Part shown: positions 34,074 through 43,355 of the stretch, one piece after another
How positions within the stretch are numbered: position 1 is the first letter of the stretch
Layout of the letters: each line of letters starts with the position of its first letter
Source of the DNA: Acidiferrobacterales bacterium
GTDB taxonomy: Bacteria > Pseudomonadota > Gammaproteobacteria > Acidiferrobacterales > SZUA-150
Assembly (NCBI GenBank): GCA_947258385.1
Contig: CAMYII010000044.1
Span: 5,386-69,385, forward strand
DNA: 64,000 nucleotides
Direction: 5' to 3'
Notes under the pieces: generated by a model
What the model was told of the DNA's origin: nothing
Databases searched by the model: none
Seen by the model: only the letters and a program-made list of their open reading frames with translations
Position numbers and translations under genes: made by a program

Positions 34074-35618
34074 ATGATCATACACTCGCCGGTCCCGTAC
34101 CTGAGGAAGACCATCGTCCTGTTCGGTCTTGTCATCGTGACGGTCGGCGCCGGCGTCTCCGGCTGGAGGTGGCTGACTGAACCGCCCGGGAACGTCGTAC
34201 TGACCAATGGCACGGCGTTGACATGGGTGCCGTGCTGGTTCGAGGTGCCCCTGCTCAGGACGATGCATTGCGCCTATTTCTATCCGCCCCCGGACAAGAA
34301 ACGCGGGGCGGTTCGGCTGCCGGTGGTCGTGGTTCGCAACCGGCTGTTCGTTTATGACGATGATCCGGTGTTGTACATCGCCGGCGGGCCGGGCGGCTCA
34401 TCGTGGCTGGAAAAGGAAAACATCGATTTCTGGCTGCAATGGATCGAGCGTAACGACTGGCCCCATGATCTCGTACTCTACGATCAGCGCGGCACCGGCC
34501 TGAGCGAGCCTAAGGCCTCGTGTCCCGAGCTCATTGACACCGCCAGGCGCGCGCTTGCGCAGAACCTGACCCTGGAACAGGAGTACGCAAAGGCGATGGC
34601 CGCCGCCCGCCGTTGTCACCGCCGGCTCTCGGCTGAAGGCGGGCAACTGGTGATGTACTCCACCGACAACAACGCCAGGGACGCCCATGATCTCATGGCC
34701 GCGCTGGGCCACGCACAATGGAATCTCTACGGGATATCCTACGGCTCACGGGTCACGATGGAAGTGATGCGCCGCTATCCGGAAACGGTACGCAGCGTCG
34801 TGCTGGACTCGGTCTACCCGCCGAGCGTCGATGCGATCTTGAAGTGGCCGGCTCTGGTCAACAACGCACTTGAGCGATTGTTCCGGCAATGCCGGCTGGA
34901 CAAGGACTGCTCCGGTCTGATGCCCGACCTGCGCGCCAGCTTTACGCGCACGCTCGCGAGATTGCGGCGCGAACCGGCGCGCCTGGAAGTCACCAGTTGG
35001 TACGACGACAAGCCGCTGAAGGTCGTCATTAACAGTCACCGGTTTCTGTACGCGGTTTTTTTCGGGCTTTATGACCGGCAGCTTATCGAATCGCTGCCTT
35101 TCTATATTTACTCCGCGTCCGAGGGCAGATACGCAGCGATCAAGCCGCTGATCGAGTATTACGCCAACATGGTCCTCGATGAGTCCTTGAATGATGCGGT
35201 GTACTACGCCGTCGAGTGTCATGACAGCTCCAGGTTCGACCGTGCGGCGTACCTGGCCGAAGCGAACAAGTATCCGCTCGTCGCGCGCTATGTAAGACAC
35301 GACTGGGCGAGCGATATCTGTCAATTCTGGACCCGACATCATGCGTCGCGCGCCTTCCGCGCGCCCGTGCGCTCCGCCATCCCCACGCTGCTGCTCTCGG
35401 GTGAGTTCGATCCAATCACCCCGGCCGAGTGGGCCAAGCAAGCGGCCTCCCATCTGACCAAAAGTCATCATGTTTCGTTTCCGGCGGTGGGTCACGGTGT
35501 GGTGGACAGCGACGACTGCGCGCCCGATGTGGTGCGCACGTTCCTGGCATCGCCTGAAAAATCTCCGGCCGCCGGGTGTTTGAAGGATTTACCGAAGGTC
35601 CGATTTACGCAGTGGTAG
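34074..35618 (+). CDS. Membrane-anchored alpha/beta hydrolase (TAP-like peptidase)
   Basis: 514 residues. One N-terminal membrane span (about 13-30) then a periplasmic hydrolase: oxyanion loop YIAGGPGGSS, LYDQRGTGLS, nucleophile elbow GISYGSR, acid LSGEFDPITP and catalytic His in AVGHGVVD. The C-terminal region from about 400 resembles the TAP domain of tripeptidyl aminopeptidases from actinomycetes. It would release N-terminal peptides or proline in the periplasm. The C-terminal CLKDLP tail is family-like. Convergent with the ABC exporter gene, 51 bases apart. Confidence 0.85.
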   Translation: MIIHSPVPYLRKTIVLFGLVIVTVGAGVSGWRWLTEPPGNVVLTNGTALTWVPCWFEVPLLRTMHCAYFYPPPDKKRGAVRLPVVVVRNRLFVYDDDPVLYIAGGPGGSSWLEKENIDFWLQWIERNDWPHDLVLYDQRGTGLSEPKASCPELIDTARRALAQNLTLEQEYAKAMAAARRCHRRLSAEGGQLVMYSTDNNARDAHDLMAALGHAQWNLYGISYGSRVTMEVMRRYPETVRSVVLDSVYPPSVDAILKWPALVNNALERLFRQCRLDKDCSGLMPDLRASFTRTLARLRREPARLEVTSWYDDKPLKVVINSHRFLYAVFFGLYDRQLIESLPFYIYSASEGRYAAIKPLIEYYANMVLDESLNDAVYYAVECHDSSRFDRAAYLAEANKYPLVARYVRHDWASDICQFWTRHHASRAFRAPVRSAIPTLLLSGEFDPITPAEWAKQAASHLTKSHHVSFPAVGHGVVDSDDCAPDVVRTFLASPEKSPAAGCLKDLPKVRFTQW

Positions 35619-35669
35619 CGCCTTCGGCACACGGCCGGCATGTTGGAACGTGGCCGCCACGCGCCGGGA

Positions 35670-37499
35670 TCAAGCAGGGGATGACGCTGCCGGTTCCAAC
35701 TCCGACAACTCTTCGTGCGCCTCCTTTTGCTGCAGCGCCCAGAGCTGGGCGTAGACATGCCGGTTGGCGAGCAATTGGCGGTGGCTCCCGCGCTCAACGA
35801 TGCGGCCGTGATCCATGACCAGGATCTGGTCGGCATCCACGATGGTGGAAAGCCGGTGGGCGATGACCAGCGTGGTGTGCTCCGTCGCCGCCTCGCGCAG
35901 CGCCGTCAGGATGGCGCGCTCGGCCTTGCTGTCGAGCGCGGACGTGGCCTCGTCGAAGATCAGGATCTTGGGACCTTTCAGGATGGTGCGTGCGATGGCC
36001 ACGCGCTGTTTCTCGCCGCCGGATAGTTTCAGCCCGCGTTCCCCGACGAGTGTGTCGTAGCCCTGCGGCAGCGAGGTGATGAAATCGTGAATGTGGGCAA
36101 GGCGGGCGGCGGCGATTACCTCATCGCGGCCGGCGTCGGGACAGCCGTAGGCGAGATTGTAGTAAATCGTGTCATTGAACAGCACCGTGTCCTGCGGCAC
36201 GATGCCGATCGCTCGCCGCAGGCTGGCCTGGGTCACATCACGGATATCCTGGCCATCGATCAGGATGCGGCCGCGATCCACATCGTAGAAGCGGAATAAC
36301 AAACGCGCCAGCGTGGACTTGCCGGCGCCGCTGGCGCCGACGACGGCGAGCTTGCGGCCCGGATCAATGGTAAAGCCGACATCGTGCAGGATCTGTCGCT
36401 CGCGCTGGTAAGCGAAACCGACGCGCTCGAAGCGCACCTCACCCTGATTGACCACGAGCGCCGGCGCGCCCGGTCTGTCCCGGATCTCGGCCTTTTCCTT
36501 GAGCAGCCTGACCAGCAGATCCATGTCGGCGAAGGCGTATTTGATCTGGCGGTAGACAACGCCGAGGAACCCAAGCGGGATGAACAGCTGCAGCAGAAAG
36601 GCATTGACCAGCACCAGGTCGCCCAGGGTCATGGTACCGCCAAGCACCCGGGCGACGGCGAAGAACATTACCACCGTGACGGCGGCGGCAATAATGGCGC
36701 CCTGGCCGAAATTGAGCAGTCCCATGGACGTGCGGCTGAGCACCGCGCTGTCCTCCCAGCGCTGCAGGGTCTCGTCGCAACGCCGCGACTCCAGCGCCTC
36801 ATTGCCGAAATACTTCACGGTCTCATAGTTCACCAGGCTGTCGATCGCCTCGTTATTGGCCTTGGATTCGAGCCGGTTCATGGCGTGACGGTACTCCATG
36901 CGCCAGTTGGTCACGGCGAAGGTAAAGCCCACATAGGCCGCGACACTGGCGAAGATTACCACCGCGAACACGACGTCATAGCGAGTGAGCAGCACGGCCG
37001 CGACCAGGCTGAACTCCACGGCCACCGGCAGCAGGTTGAACACCATGTAATTCAGCAGGGTGCTGAGGCTGGCCGACCCGCGCTGCAGATCGCGGCTAAT
37101 GGCCCCGATCTTGCGCTCCAGGTGGAAGCGCAACGCGAGATTGTGCAGGTGCTCGAGCGTGCGGATGGTCAGCCGCCGCATGGCCCGGTATCGTACCCGG
37201 GTGAACAGGGCGTCGCGCAGCTCGTTGAACAGGGAGCTCGCGATCTTCAAGGCACCGTAGGCCAGCAGCAGCGCCACCGGCATGGCCATGGCGGTGGCGA
37301 CATCGGCATCGAGGTGGTCGACGAGCTCCTTGAGCACAATCGGCACGCCAACGTTGGCGACCTTGGCCAGTATCAGGCAGGCCAGGGCGAACAGCACGCG
37401 CCCGCGGTACTCCCACAAATAAGGCAGCAGCGCACGCACATTGGCCCAGTCCCGGCGGCCGGCGTGACGGGGGCTGAGTTCGTCGATACGGGCGGACAT
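35670..37499 (-). CDS. Atm1/HMT-type ABC exporter (half-transporter)
   Basis: 609 residues: six membrane spans (about 30-310), then an ATPase domain. Walker A is GASGAGKST, signature LSGGEKQRV, Walker B ILIFDEATSALD, switch His VIAHRLST. The membrane part with NYETVKYFGNE is the hallmark of the Atm1/ABCB7 group, where residues near it bind glutathione. These homodimers export glutathione-linked sulfur or metal conjugates from cytoplasm to periplasm. Sequence motifs are all normal. Divergent from the HDAC-like gene. Confidence 0.9.
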   Translation of the reverse strand: MSARIDELSPRHAGRRDWANVRALLPYLWEYRGRVLFALACLILAKVANVGVPIVLKELVDHLDADVATAMAMPVALLLAYGALKIASSLFNELRDALFTRVRYRAMRRLTIRTLEHLHNLALRFHLERKIGAISRDLQRGSASLSTLLNYMVFNLLPVAVEFSLVAAVLLTRYDVVFAVVIFASVAAYVGFTFAVTNWRMEYRHAMNRLESKANNEAIDSLVNYETVKYFGNEALESRRCDETLQRWEDSAVLSRTSMGLLNFGQGAIIAAAVTVVMFFAVARVLGGTMTLGDLVLVNAFLLQLFIPLGFLGVVYRQIKYAFADMDLLVRLLKEKAEIRDRPGAPALVVNQGEVRFERVGFAYQRERQILHDVGFTIDPGRKLAVVGASGAGKSTLARLLFRFYDVDRGRILIDGQDIRDVTQASLRRAIGIVPQDTVLFNDTIYYNLAYGCPDAGRDEVIAAARLAHIHDFITSLPQGYDTLVGERGLKLSGGEKQRVAIARTILKGPKILIFDEATSALDSKAERAILTALREAATEHTTLVIAHRLSTIVDADQILVMDHGRIVERGSHRQLLANRHVYAQLWALQQKEAHEELSELEPAASSPA

Positions 37500-37581
37500 G
37501 GAACGCGATTATACTGATCCTGTCTTGAACAATAGCCCCGCCAGGCGCAGGGCCACTGGCGGGGGCGGAAGGCCAAGCTGA

Positions 37582-38457
37582 ATGAAGGTCTTTTATTGTG
37601 ATCATTTCGCGCAGCCGCTGCCGCCGGGGCATCGCTTTCCGACGCAAAAGTACCGGCTCTTGCGGGAACGGATCAAGGCCCACAACGACGGTCGGTTTCA
37701 GTTGCTGGAACCTCAGGCCGCGAGCGATGCCGACATCCTGCTCGCGCACGATCCCGGCTATTTACAGCGCGTCATCAACGGCGGGCTCAGTGCTCGCGAG
37801 CAGCGCGTGCTCGGGTCTCCCTGGTCCCGGGAACTGGTGGAACGGTCGCGCCGCTCGAGCGGCGCCACCATCGCCGCCTGCCGCGCCGGCGGCACGCATT
37901 ATGCCCTGCGCGACCAGGCCCAGGGTTTTTGCGTGTTCAACGACAGCGCGATCGCCGCGCGCGCGACGCAGCGCGACCGGCTCGCCCGGCGCACGCTGAT
38001 CGTCGATTGCGACGTGCACCAGGGCAATGGCACCGCCAGCATCCTGCGCGACGAGCCCGCCAGCTTCACCTTTTCCATCCACGGGGCCGGCAATTTCCCC
38101 GGTCGCAAGGAGCCCGGCGACCTCGATGTGGCGCTGCCCGACGGCGCCACGGACCAGGCCTATCTTGACGCGCTGGAGCGGGGCCTGCGGCAGGCCGTGG
38201 TCCGGGCGCGAGCGGACCACATGATTTATATCGCCGGCGCCGATCTCTTCGAGGGCGACCGCCTGGGGCGGCTACGCGTGAGCAAGCAAGGACTTGCCGC
38301 CCGCGACGAGCTGGTCTACGACTGTTGTCAGGAACACGGCCTGCCGGTGGCCGTGGTGATGGGCGGCGGCTACGCGCCCGACGTACACGACATTGTGGAT
38401 ATTCATTACGAGAGCGTGGCGCGGGCGCTGCGTCTCGCCTGTGAAGGCTCAGGCTAA
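37582..38457 (+). CDS. Histone-deacetylase-family protein with His-to-Tyr change in the active site
   Basis: 291 residues of the arginase-like HDAC fold. Zinc ligands are present in VDCDVHQGNGTA (Asp and His) and IAGADLFEGD (Asp). GFCVFNDSAIAAR and VVMGGGYAPD are also typical. The catalytic pair normally read as GTHHA is here GTHYA (codons CAT TAT at about 37,897), replacing the second His by Tyr. The catalytic Tyr-containing GGGY loop is intact. Bacterial members deacetylate acetyl-lysine enzymes or polyamines; this one may be slow, altered or non-catalytic. Confidence 0.85.
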   Translation: MKVFYCDHFAQPLPPGHRFPTQKYRLLRERIKAHNDGRFQLLEPQAASDADILLAHDPGYLQRVINGGLSAREQRVLGSPWSRELVERSRRSSGATIAACRAGGTHYALRDQAQGFCVFNDSAIAARATQRDRLARRTLIVDCDVHQGNGTASILRDEPASFTFSIHGAGNFPGRKEPGDLDVALPDGATDQAYLDALERGLRQAVVRARADHMIYIAGADLFEGDRLGRLRVSKQGLAARDELVYDCCQEHGLPVAVVMGGGYAPDVHDIVDIHYESVARALRLACEGSG

Positions 38458-38489
38458 ATCGCCGCGACCGACCAATCGGTGAATCGACA

Positions 38490-39890
38490 TTAAAGATAGA
38501 CCTCGATGCGCTCGCCGAACAGCGCGTCGCCGCCGCCTTTGTGCCACATGCCCTCAAAATACAGGGCACGTTTATCCGGATCCCAGCGCAAGGGCGCCCC
38601 CGTATAGGGATCGCGATAGCTGTCGTCGAGCTTCTCCAGAAACCCCTTAACGGCGTGGTCAGCGATACGTTGTTGCTTCATGGTCAACTGCACGGCAACC
38701 AGCCGCATCAGCCCGTCGAGATTGTGCGCGCGTCCCATATAGTGCCCATAGATGACAGCCGTAGGCGCGCCCATCGCAAACAGGACTTTCCCTGCCGGGT
38801 TGTACACGTAATCCCAGCGATAAGGGGCGGCAAGCCGTGCTTCGTCCTGTGCCTGCAACTCGCGCAAGCGCGGCACAAACTCCCGCGCCGGCAGGCCCGC
38901 CAGGTCCGCGAGCTTCCGGTGTTGGCGGTAGGTCATATTGATTGTGGCGTTGCGCTGATAAAAGAACGAAGAGATTTTTATAAACAAAACAGCACCCCAC
39001 GCCGGCCGATCCTCCTCGGCGACATATTGCGAGTACCGTGTAAAGGGATTTTTCAGCAAATCCGCGCTGATGGCATACTCTGTACGTATGGCATCACGCA
39101 AATTGCGCTCCTTAAGTGTCAACGGTGCGAGCATTCTTTCGACGGCCGACTGCGCCGTCGCATCGAGTTGTTGGGTCGCGACGATTTCCGACAACAACTC
39201 CATGTTTCTTTTCACCCGCGCGAGCGCAACCATCTTGCTAACGAGCTGCCGGCCGTCTCTCAGGACACGGCGCCAGAAAACGGTGTCCTGCTCGAGCGCA
39301 ATGACCGCCAGCCCGGTCCGTCCCTGCGCCGCCTGCAGGCCGGTCTTGGCCAATACAGTGTAATAGGCGCTATTTGCATAGTTAGGATAAATCGATACCA
39401 GCGTGTCCCGTATCGTCTCCTTGAAGTGTGCATAGCGGTAGAGCTTAGCGTACCGAGACAATAGGATTTGGTTCTCCGTGACGGCGCGATGGATCGCCTT
39501 TCGTTTTTGGCGATAGAGCGGCAGGCATCGCTTTGCCTCGCCATTGCAAAAAGGCCAGCCATCGCCTTTGAAGTACAGACGATCGGCCCCAATGAGGGTG
39601 TCGGGGTGCGTCTCCTCGATGTTGATTGCCTCGCTTGATGCCAGCCGCGCGTTGATGGTATTCACAATCTCCACGCCACGCTGATGCGGGTCGGCGTCAC
39701 TCCGGGCATACAAACCGATCATGGTAAAGTAGGCGTTGTCTTCCTGAGTCACTTGCTCGCGGGAGAAATCCCCAAAGGCCGCCGCCTCGGGCAGGAGTGA
39801 TTCGTCAAATAGATTGATAAGGAGCAATAAAAAGGAAACAACGCCTATTGTAATCGCGAACCATTTTAGACCCCTCCAAAGACCAAACAT
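38490..39890 (-). CDS. Membrane-anchored protein of unknown function
   Basis: 466 residues. One N-terminal membrane span (about 9-27, WFAITIGVVSFLLLLINLF) with the rest probably periplasmic. The protein is mostly helical, with recurring segments RDAIRTEYAISADLLKNPF, NATINMTYRQHRKLADLA and MRLVAVQLTMKQQRIADHAV (quoted to 20 residues), and ends DPYTGAPLRWDPDKRALYFEG. I do not recognise a family and see no catalytic motif. Similar helical proteins with a DPYTGxPLR end occur in other proteobacteria, from memory, without a known role. Probably transcribed alone. Confidence 0.75.
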   Translation of the reverse strand: MFGLWRGLKWFAITIGVVSFLLLLINLFDESLLPEAAAFGDFSREQVTQEDNAYFTMIGLYARSDADPHQRGVEIVNTINARLASSEAINIEETHPDTLIGADRLYFKGDGWPFCNGEAKRCLPLYRQKRKAIHRAVTENQILLSRYAKLYRYAHFKETIRDTLVSIYPNYANSAYYTVLAKTGLQAAQGRTGLAVIALEQDTVFWRRVLRDGRQLVSKMVALARVKRNMELLSEIVATQQLDATAQSAVERMLAPLTLKERNLRDAIRTEYAISADLLKNPFTRYSQYVAEEDRPAWGAVLFIKISSFFYQRNATINMTYRQHRKLADLAGLPAREFVPRLRELQAQDEARLAAPYRWDYVYNPAGKVLFAMGAPTAVIYGHYMGRAHNLDGLMRLVAVQLTMKQQRIADHAVKGFLEKLDDSYRDPYTGAPLRWDPDKRALYFEGMWHKGGGDALFGERIEVYL

Positions 39891-39967
39891 TGTTTACCTG
39901 CCAGGGTTGCAGCGCGTTGATGTAATAATAGACGGCTCGGGGGTGCCTGTTCAGCAGGCTAAGTTAT

Positions 39968-40145
39968 AACCTGTCTGAAAATCAAACACTCAGCGACCCT
40001 TCACGCCCTGGAAGCAACGCAAAGCACGCCAAGGCGCAGAGGACGCAGAGAATACTTCAAAATACAAAGCGTTTTTGCTTACTCTGCGACCTCTGTGTTT
40101 ATTCGACAGCGCCAGGGGGCGGAAGGTATTCTGAGATAGGTTCTA
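39968..40145 (-). repeat. MITE-like dispersed repeat, copy 3 (inverted orientation)
   Basis: About 178 bases, reverse-oriented relative to copies 1 and 2. Ends: AACCTGTCTGAAAAT on the left and, read inverted from the right, AACCTATCTCAGAAT. It occupies most of the gap between the unknown gene and dinB. Confidence 0.8.
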
Positions 40146-40171
40146 GGAATTTCTGCGTGCGCGACCAGAGG

Positions 40172-41335
40172 CTAACGGCGGCGCTTCAGGTCCGTGGCGC
40201 GCCGCAACGACGACACCCCGAAGCGCTCATTGATGGCATCACTGACGGCATCGAGTTGACCGTGCCGCTCACGATCCGCTTCTTCAAAGAGCTCTCCCTG
40301 CTGGAGCGACCCGCGATCAAATCCACTTACACCCATGCCGAGCAACCGCAAGCCCGCGTGCCGTGCCGGCAGATGTTTCAGCAATAACCCGCTGGCCGCC
40401 TCCCACAGTTCTTGGGTGATGTCGGTCGCCTGCGCCAGGGTGCGCGCCCGGGTGATGGTCTTGAAATCGGCGAAGCGGAGCTTCAGCTGTACGGTGCGGC
40501 CGCGCAGGCGCTGGCGCCGCAGGCGGCGGGCCACCTGTTCGGTGAGCTCCATCAGCCAGGCCTCGAGCACTTCCGGATCGGCAATGTCCGTTTCAAACGT
40601 GGTTTCGTGGGAGATCGATTTTGCCTGGTGGTCGGGCACGACGGGGCGAGGATCGATCCCGTGAGCCAGCTGCCAGAGGTGCTCGCCCCCTTGGCCGAAC
40701 AGCTCGCAGAGGACCTCACGCGGCCGCGCGCGGAGCTGGGCGATGGTCTCGATCCCCAGGCGCTGCAGCCTGCGGTTGGCCACCCGGCCCACGCCCCACA
40801 AGCGGCCGACCGGCAGCGGATCGAGGAAGGCCTGCTCGCCACCGGGCGCGACCACGACGAAGCCGTCGGGTTTATCGAGATCGCTCGCGACCTTGGCGAC
40901 GAACTTGTTGGCGGCCACGCCCACCGAGGCGGTCAACTGCAACTCGTCCTTGATGTCCCTTTTTATGCGTTGACCGATGTCCGCGGCCGGCCCGAAGAGT
41001 TGCTTGCTGTCGGTCACATCAAGGAAGGCCTCGTCCAGGGACAAGGGCTCCACGAGCGGCGTGTAGCGCTGGAAGATGGCGCGGATCTGGCGCGAGACCC
41101 GAGCATAATCACCGTGCCGGCCGGGAAGAAAGGCGGTCTGGGGACACAGCCGTTTTGCCTGGGCGGCGGGCATGGCGCTGTGGATGCCATACCGGCGCGC
41201 GGCATAGCTGGCCGCCGCCACCACCCCGCGCCCTTCCGGGGTACCGCCGACGACCACCGGTCTTCCCCGCAGTTCCGGCCGGTCACGCTGCTCGATCGCG
41301 GCATAGAAAGCGTCCATATCGATGTGGAGTACCAT
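40172..41335 (-). CDS. dinB: DNA polymerase IV (DinB), Y-family
   Basis: 387 residues from ATG 41335; the longer frame upstream (to 41695) is not coding. Catalytic residues: LHIDMDAFYAAIEQ and PLSLDEAFLD. SVGVAANKFVAKVASD and the thumb HhH region with LWGVGRVANRRLQRLGI are normal. Copies past damaged template bases with low fidelity. A LexA box was not found in the upstream 200 bases, though I checked by eye only. The C-terminal beta-clamp-binding peptide is not obvious. Confidence 0.94.
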   Translation of the reverse strand: MVLHIDMDAFYAAIEQRDRPELRGRPVVVGGTPEGRGVVAAASYAARRYGIHSAMPAAQAKRLCPQTAFLPGRHGDYARVSRQIRAIFQRYTPLVEPLSLDEAFLDVTDSKQLFGPAADIGQRIKRDIKDELQLTASVGVAANKFVAKVASDLDKPDGFVVVAPGGEQAFLDPLPVGRLWGVGRVANRRLQRLGIETIAQLRARPREVLCELFGQGGEHLWQLAHGIDPRPVVPDHQAKSISHETTFETDIADPEVLEAWLMELTEQVARRLRRQRLRGRTVQLKLRFADFKTITRARTLAQATDITQELWEAASGLLLKHLPARHAGLRLLGMGVSGFDRGSLQQGELFEEADRERHGQLDAVSDAINERFGVSSLRRATDLKRRR

Positions 41336-41554
41336 GGCAATCGCCGCAACAATACCGAAGGGAAATAGTGTCAAAGGCGCGGTCTTGCGGCAAGACCCCT
41401 TTGCAGGCTCTCCCGGCCAGGGCCCGTCCGGCCCACCGGCTGGGTATAATCGGACTGCCGCGCCCGGCGCGGTGATATCTTCAAGCGAATTCGAATATAC
41501 CTCGCGCAAACAGGGCGGCGTTGGTGCAACGCTACCGAGCAGGGAGATAAGCAG

Positions 41555-41776
41555 ATGATTGATAACGAAGATATTGCTGAAGAAATCAGTATGGTCATGA
41601 TCGAGTGCAGCGAGAAGCTGGAGGCGACGCTGGAGAAAGTCAAGGCACACTGTTCGGAACAGGAATATGAGGCCTACCGTGAAGGCATAGGCCATATACT
41701 GGCTTATATGCTAACGGATATCATGAGCCCGCTGTACGAGCGACACCCACAGATAAAGCCAGGGGCGACACGCTAG
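41555..41776 (+). CDS. Small acidic protein of unknown function
   Basis: 73 residues, with GGGAG about nine bases before the ATG. Helical, acidic N-terminal half (MIDNEDIAEEISMVMIE), with one Cys near residue 18 and another at about 33. No signal, membrane span or motif recognised. Divergent from dinB, sharing its promoter region. Genuine coding is supported by ribosome site and composition only. Confidence 0.6.
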   Translation: MIDNEDIAEEISMVMIECSEKLEATLEKVKAHCSEQEYEAYREGIGHILAYMLTDIMSPLYERHPQIKPGATR

Positions 41777-42169
41777 CATTGCTCATACCCGCGCCATTGC
41801 CTGTTGCGGGGATGGGATCGGGCGGTACAGCGCAGGAGTCTATGGATTCAAGCATCAATGATGCGACCTTCTAGCGGCCCCGTCACATTGCGCGACGGGG
41901 CTGCGAGAGCGAGAGGCGCGCGGAAACTGATCCATGTCATGGCGTGCCAAGGGGGGTTGTATTAACATTTCTGCTTGATCGAGCGAGGATCTGCGGGCGC
42001 CGCGCGCTCAAGCGTATGAACACCGGTGCCCTTGTGATCACGCTGAAAGGCTGCAAAGCGTGGAGATCACGGCAAGGGCCTGCTGTTGATTCAACAAAAA
42101 GCGGGCTTTGCGGTCTAAGACTTCATTGCAAGGGCGAACGAACCACAGCAGAAGGCTGGGCTCTGTCAG
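41777..42169. other. Intergenic region, nothing recognised
   Basis: About 390 bases before the Slp genes. A promoter for 42170 is expected. No intrinsic terminator, repeat or plausible small gene was seen; the plus-strand frame from 41944 overlaps slp out of frame and is a shadow. Confidence 0.4.
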
Positions 42170-42718
42170 ATGAAACGTATGGCTTTTCTCACACTGCTGC
42201 TTATCCTGGGCGCCGGCTGTGCGACAGGCGTACCGGAGAGCATACGCCGGCCGGCGCCGGCGGACCCCGGTGTTGCGCAGGTGCAGACCAATATCAAGGC
42301 CCACCTGGGGCGACCGGTGCGCTGGGGAGGTGAGATCGTGCGTGTCGAGAACCGCAAAACCGAGACCGTCATGGAAGTCCTGGCGCGGCCACTGCGGCGT
42401 TCGGGACGCCCCGAGCGGAGCGATCGCACCAGCGGCCGCTTTCTGGCGCGCGGCCAGGGGTTTCTCGATCCCGCGGTCTATAAGGAAAAAAGGGAAATCA
42501 CAGTAAGCGGCACTGTGGACGGTTCCGAGGTCCGTACAATCGGGGACCATCCTTACCTTTACCCCCTGGTGAAGGCTGAGATCCTGCATCTGTGGGAGCC
42601 CGAGCCGGAGCCGCGGGATGTTTATTATTACGACCCCTTCTGGCCTTATTACCCGCGGTATCCCTGGGGCTACCCCTACCCCTACTATTATCCCTATCCA
42701 CCCTACTATCGGTATTGA
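42170..42718 (+). CDS. Slp-family outer-membrane lipoprotein
   Basis: 182 residues. Lipoprotein signal MKRMAFLTLLLILGAGC; Slp core VPESIRRPAPADPGV, GRPVRWGGEIVRVEN, EVLARPL, GRFLARGQGFLDPAVY and REITVSGTV. The C-terminus is an unusual Tyr/Pro-rich tail (PYYYPYPPYYRY) after residue 140. Slp proteins are starvation- or acid-induced lipoproteins of unclear function. A second, shorter relative follows after six bases. Confidence 0.85.
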   Translation: MKRMAFLTLLLILGAGCATGVPESIRRPAPADPGVAQVQTNIKAHLGRPVRWGGEIVRVENRKTETVMEVLARPLRRSGRPERSDRTSGRFLARGQGFLDPAVYKEKREITVSGTVDGSEVRTIGDHPYLYPLVKAEILHLWEPEPEPRDVYYYDPFWPYYPRYPWGYPYPYYYPYPPYYRY

Positions 42719-42724
42719 TTAACA

Positions 42725-43240
42725 ATGCGGCAAGGTGCCTCTGTCCTAGTCTCGCTGAGCCTGCTGCTGTTGATCGCAGCGGGCGCGCTTAACGGCTGTG
42801 CGACGGCTCCGCGTTTTGACACGCGCGGAGTCGACGTGCGCATCACGCCGGCGACAGCGGTCAAGGACGCGGCCGCCGTGCGCAACCACCGGGTGTTGTG
42901 GACGGGTATGGTTCTCAACAGCAAGAACCTGAAAGACCATACCGAAATCGAGGTACTTGCGTACCCTGCCAACAGTGATCACAAACCGGATCTGGGTCGT
43001 GAACCACTCGGGCGCTTTCTTCTCGAGCAACCGGGCTATCTGGAAACGGCGGATTACGCGCAGGGCCGGTTGATCACGGTGGTCGGTGTTATTGACCGGG
43101 CACAGGAAGGACGCATCGGTGAAGCCAGCTACACCTATCCGGTGCTCACCGTCGCGCAGCTGCATCTATGGCCGAAAAGCGAGCAGGGTCAGGCCGCGGA
43201 ACCGCGCATCCATTTCGGGATCGGCGTGATCTTCCGTTAG
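42725..43240 (+). CDS. Second Slp-family lipoprotein
   Basis: 171 residues with signal ending ALNGC. It shares the Slp layout with the preceding gene: RVLWTGMVLNSKN, EIEVLAYPAN, GRFLLEQPGYLETADY and LITVVGVID. No Tyr/Pro tail. Probably arose by duplication and is co-transcribed with it. Role unknown beyond the outer membrane. Confidence 0.83.
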   Translation: MRQGASVLVSLSLLLLIAAGALNGCATAPRFDTRGVDVRITPATAVKDAAAVRNHRVLWTGMVLNSKNLKDHTEIEVLAYPANSDHKPDLGREPLGRFLLEQPGYLETADYAQGRLITVVGVIDRAQEGRIGEASYTYPVLTVAQLHLWPKSEQGQAAEPRIHFGIGVIFR

Positions 43241-43355
43241 TCACGCAGACACCGGCGATGTCATACGGCGCGCAGGGAGGGCGGCATGCGAGTTTGGAGT
43301 CCGGGTTGACGGAGGGGCTTTTCACTCAAGCCTTTCGCTACCGGGACAGGCCGTC

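Noticed and set aside
36384-37517. 377-codon frame opposite the Atm1-type exporter
   Set aside because: Fully antisense to a strongly supported gene; a GC-rich shadow frame.
41944-42333. 129-codon frame before slp
   Set aside because: Overlaps the slp signal peptide out of frame; no ribosome site.
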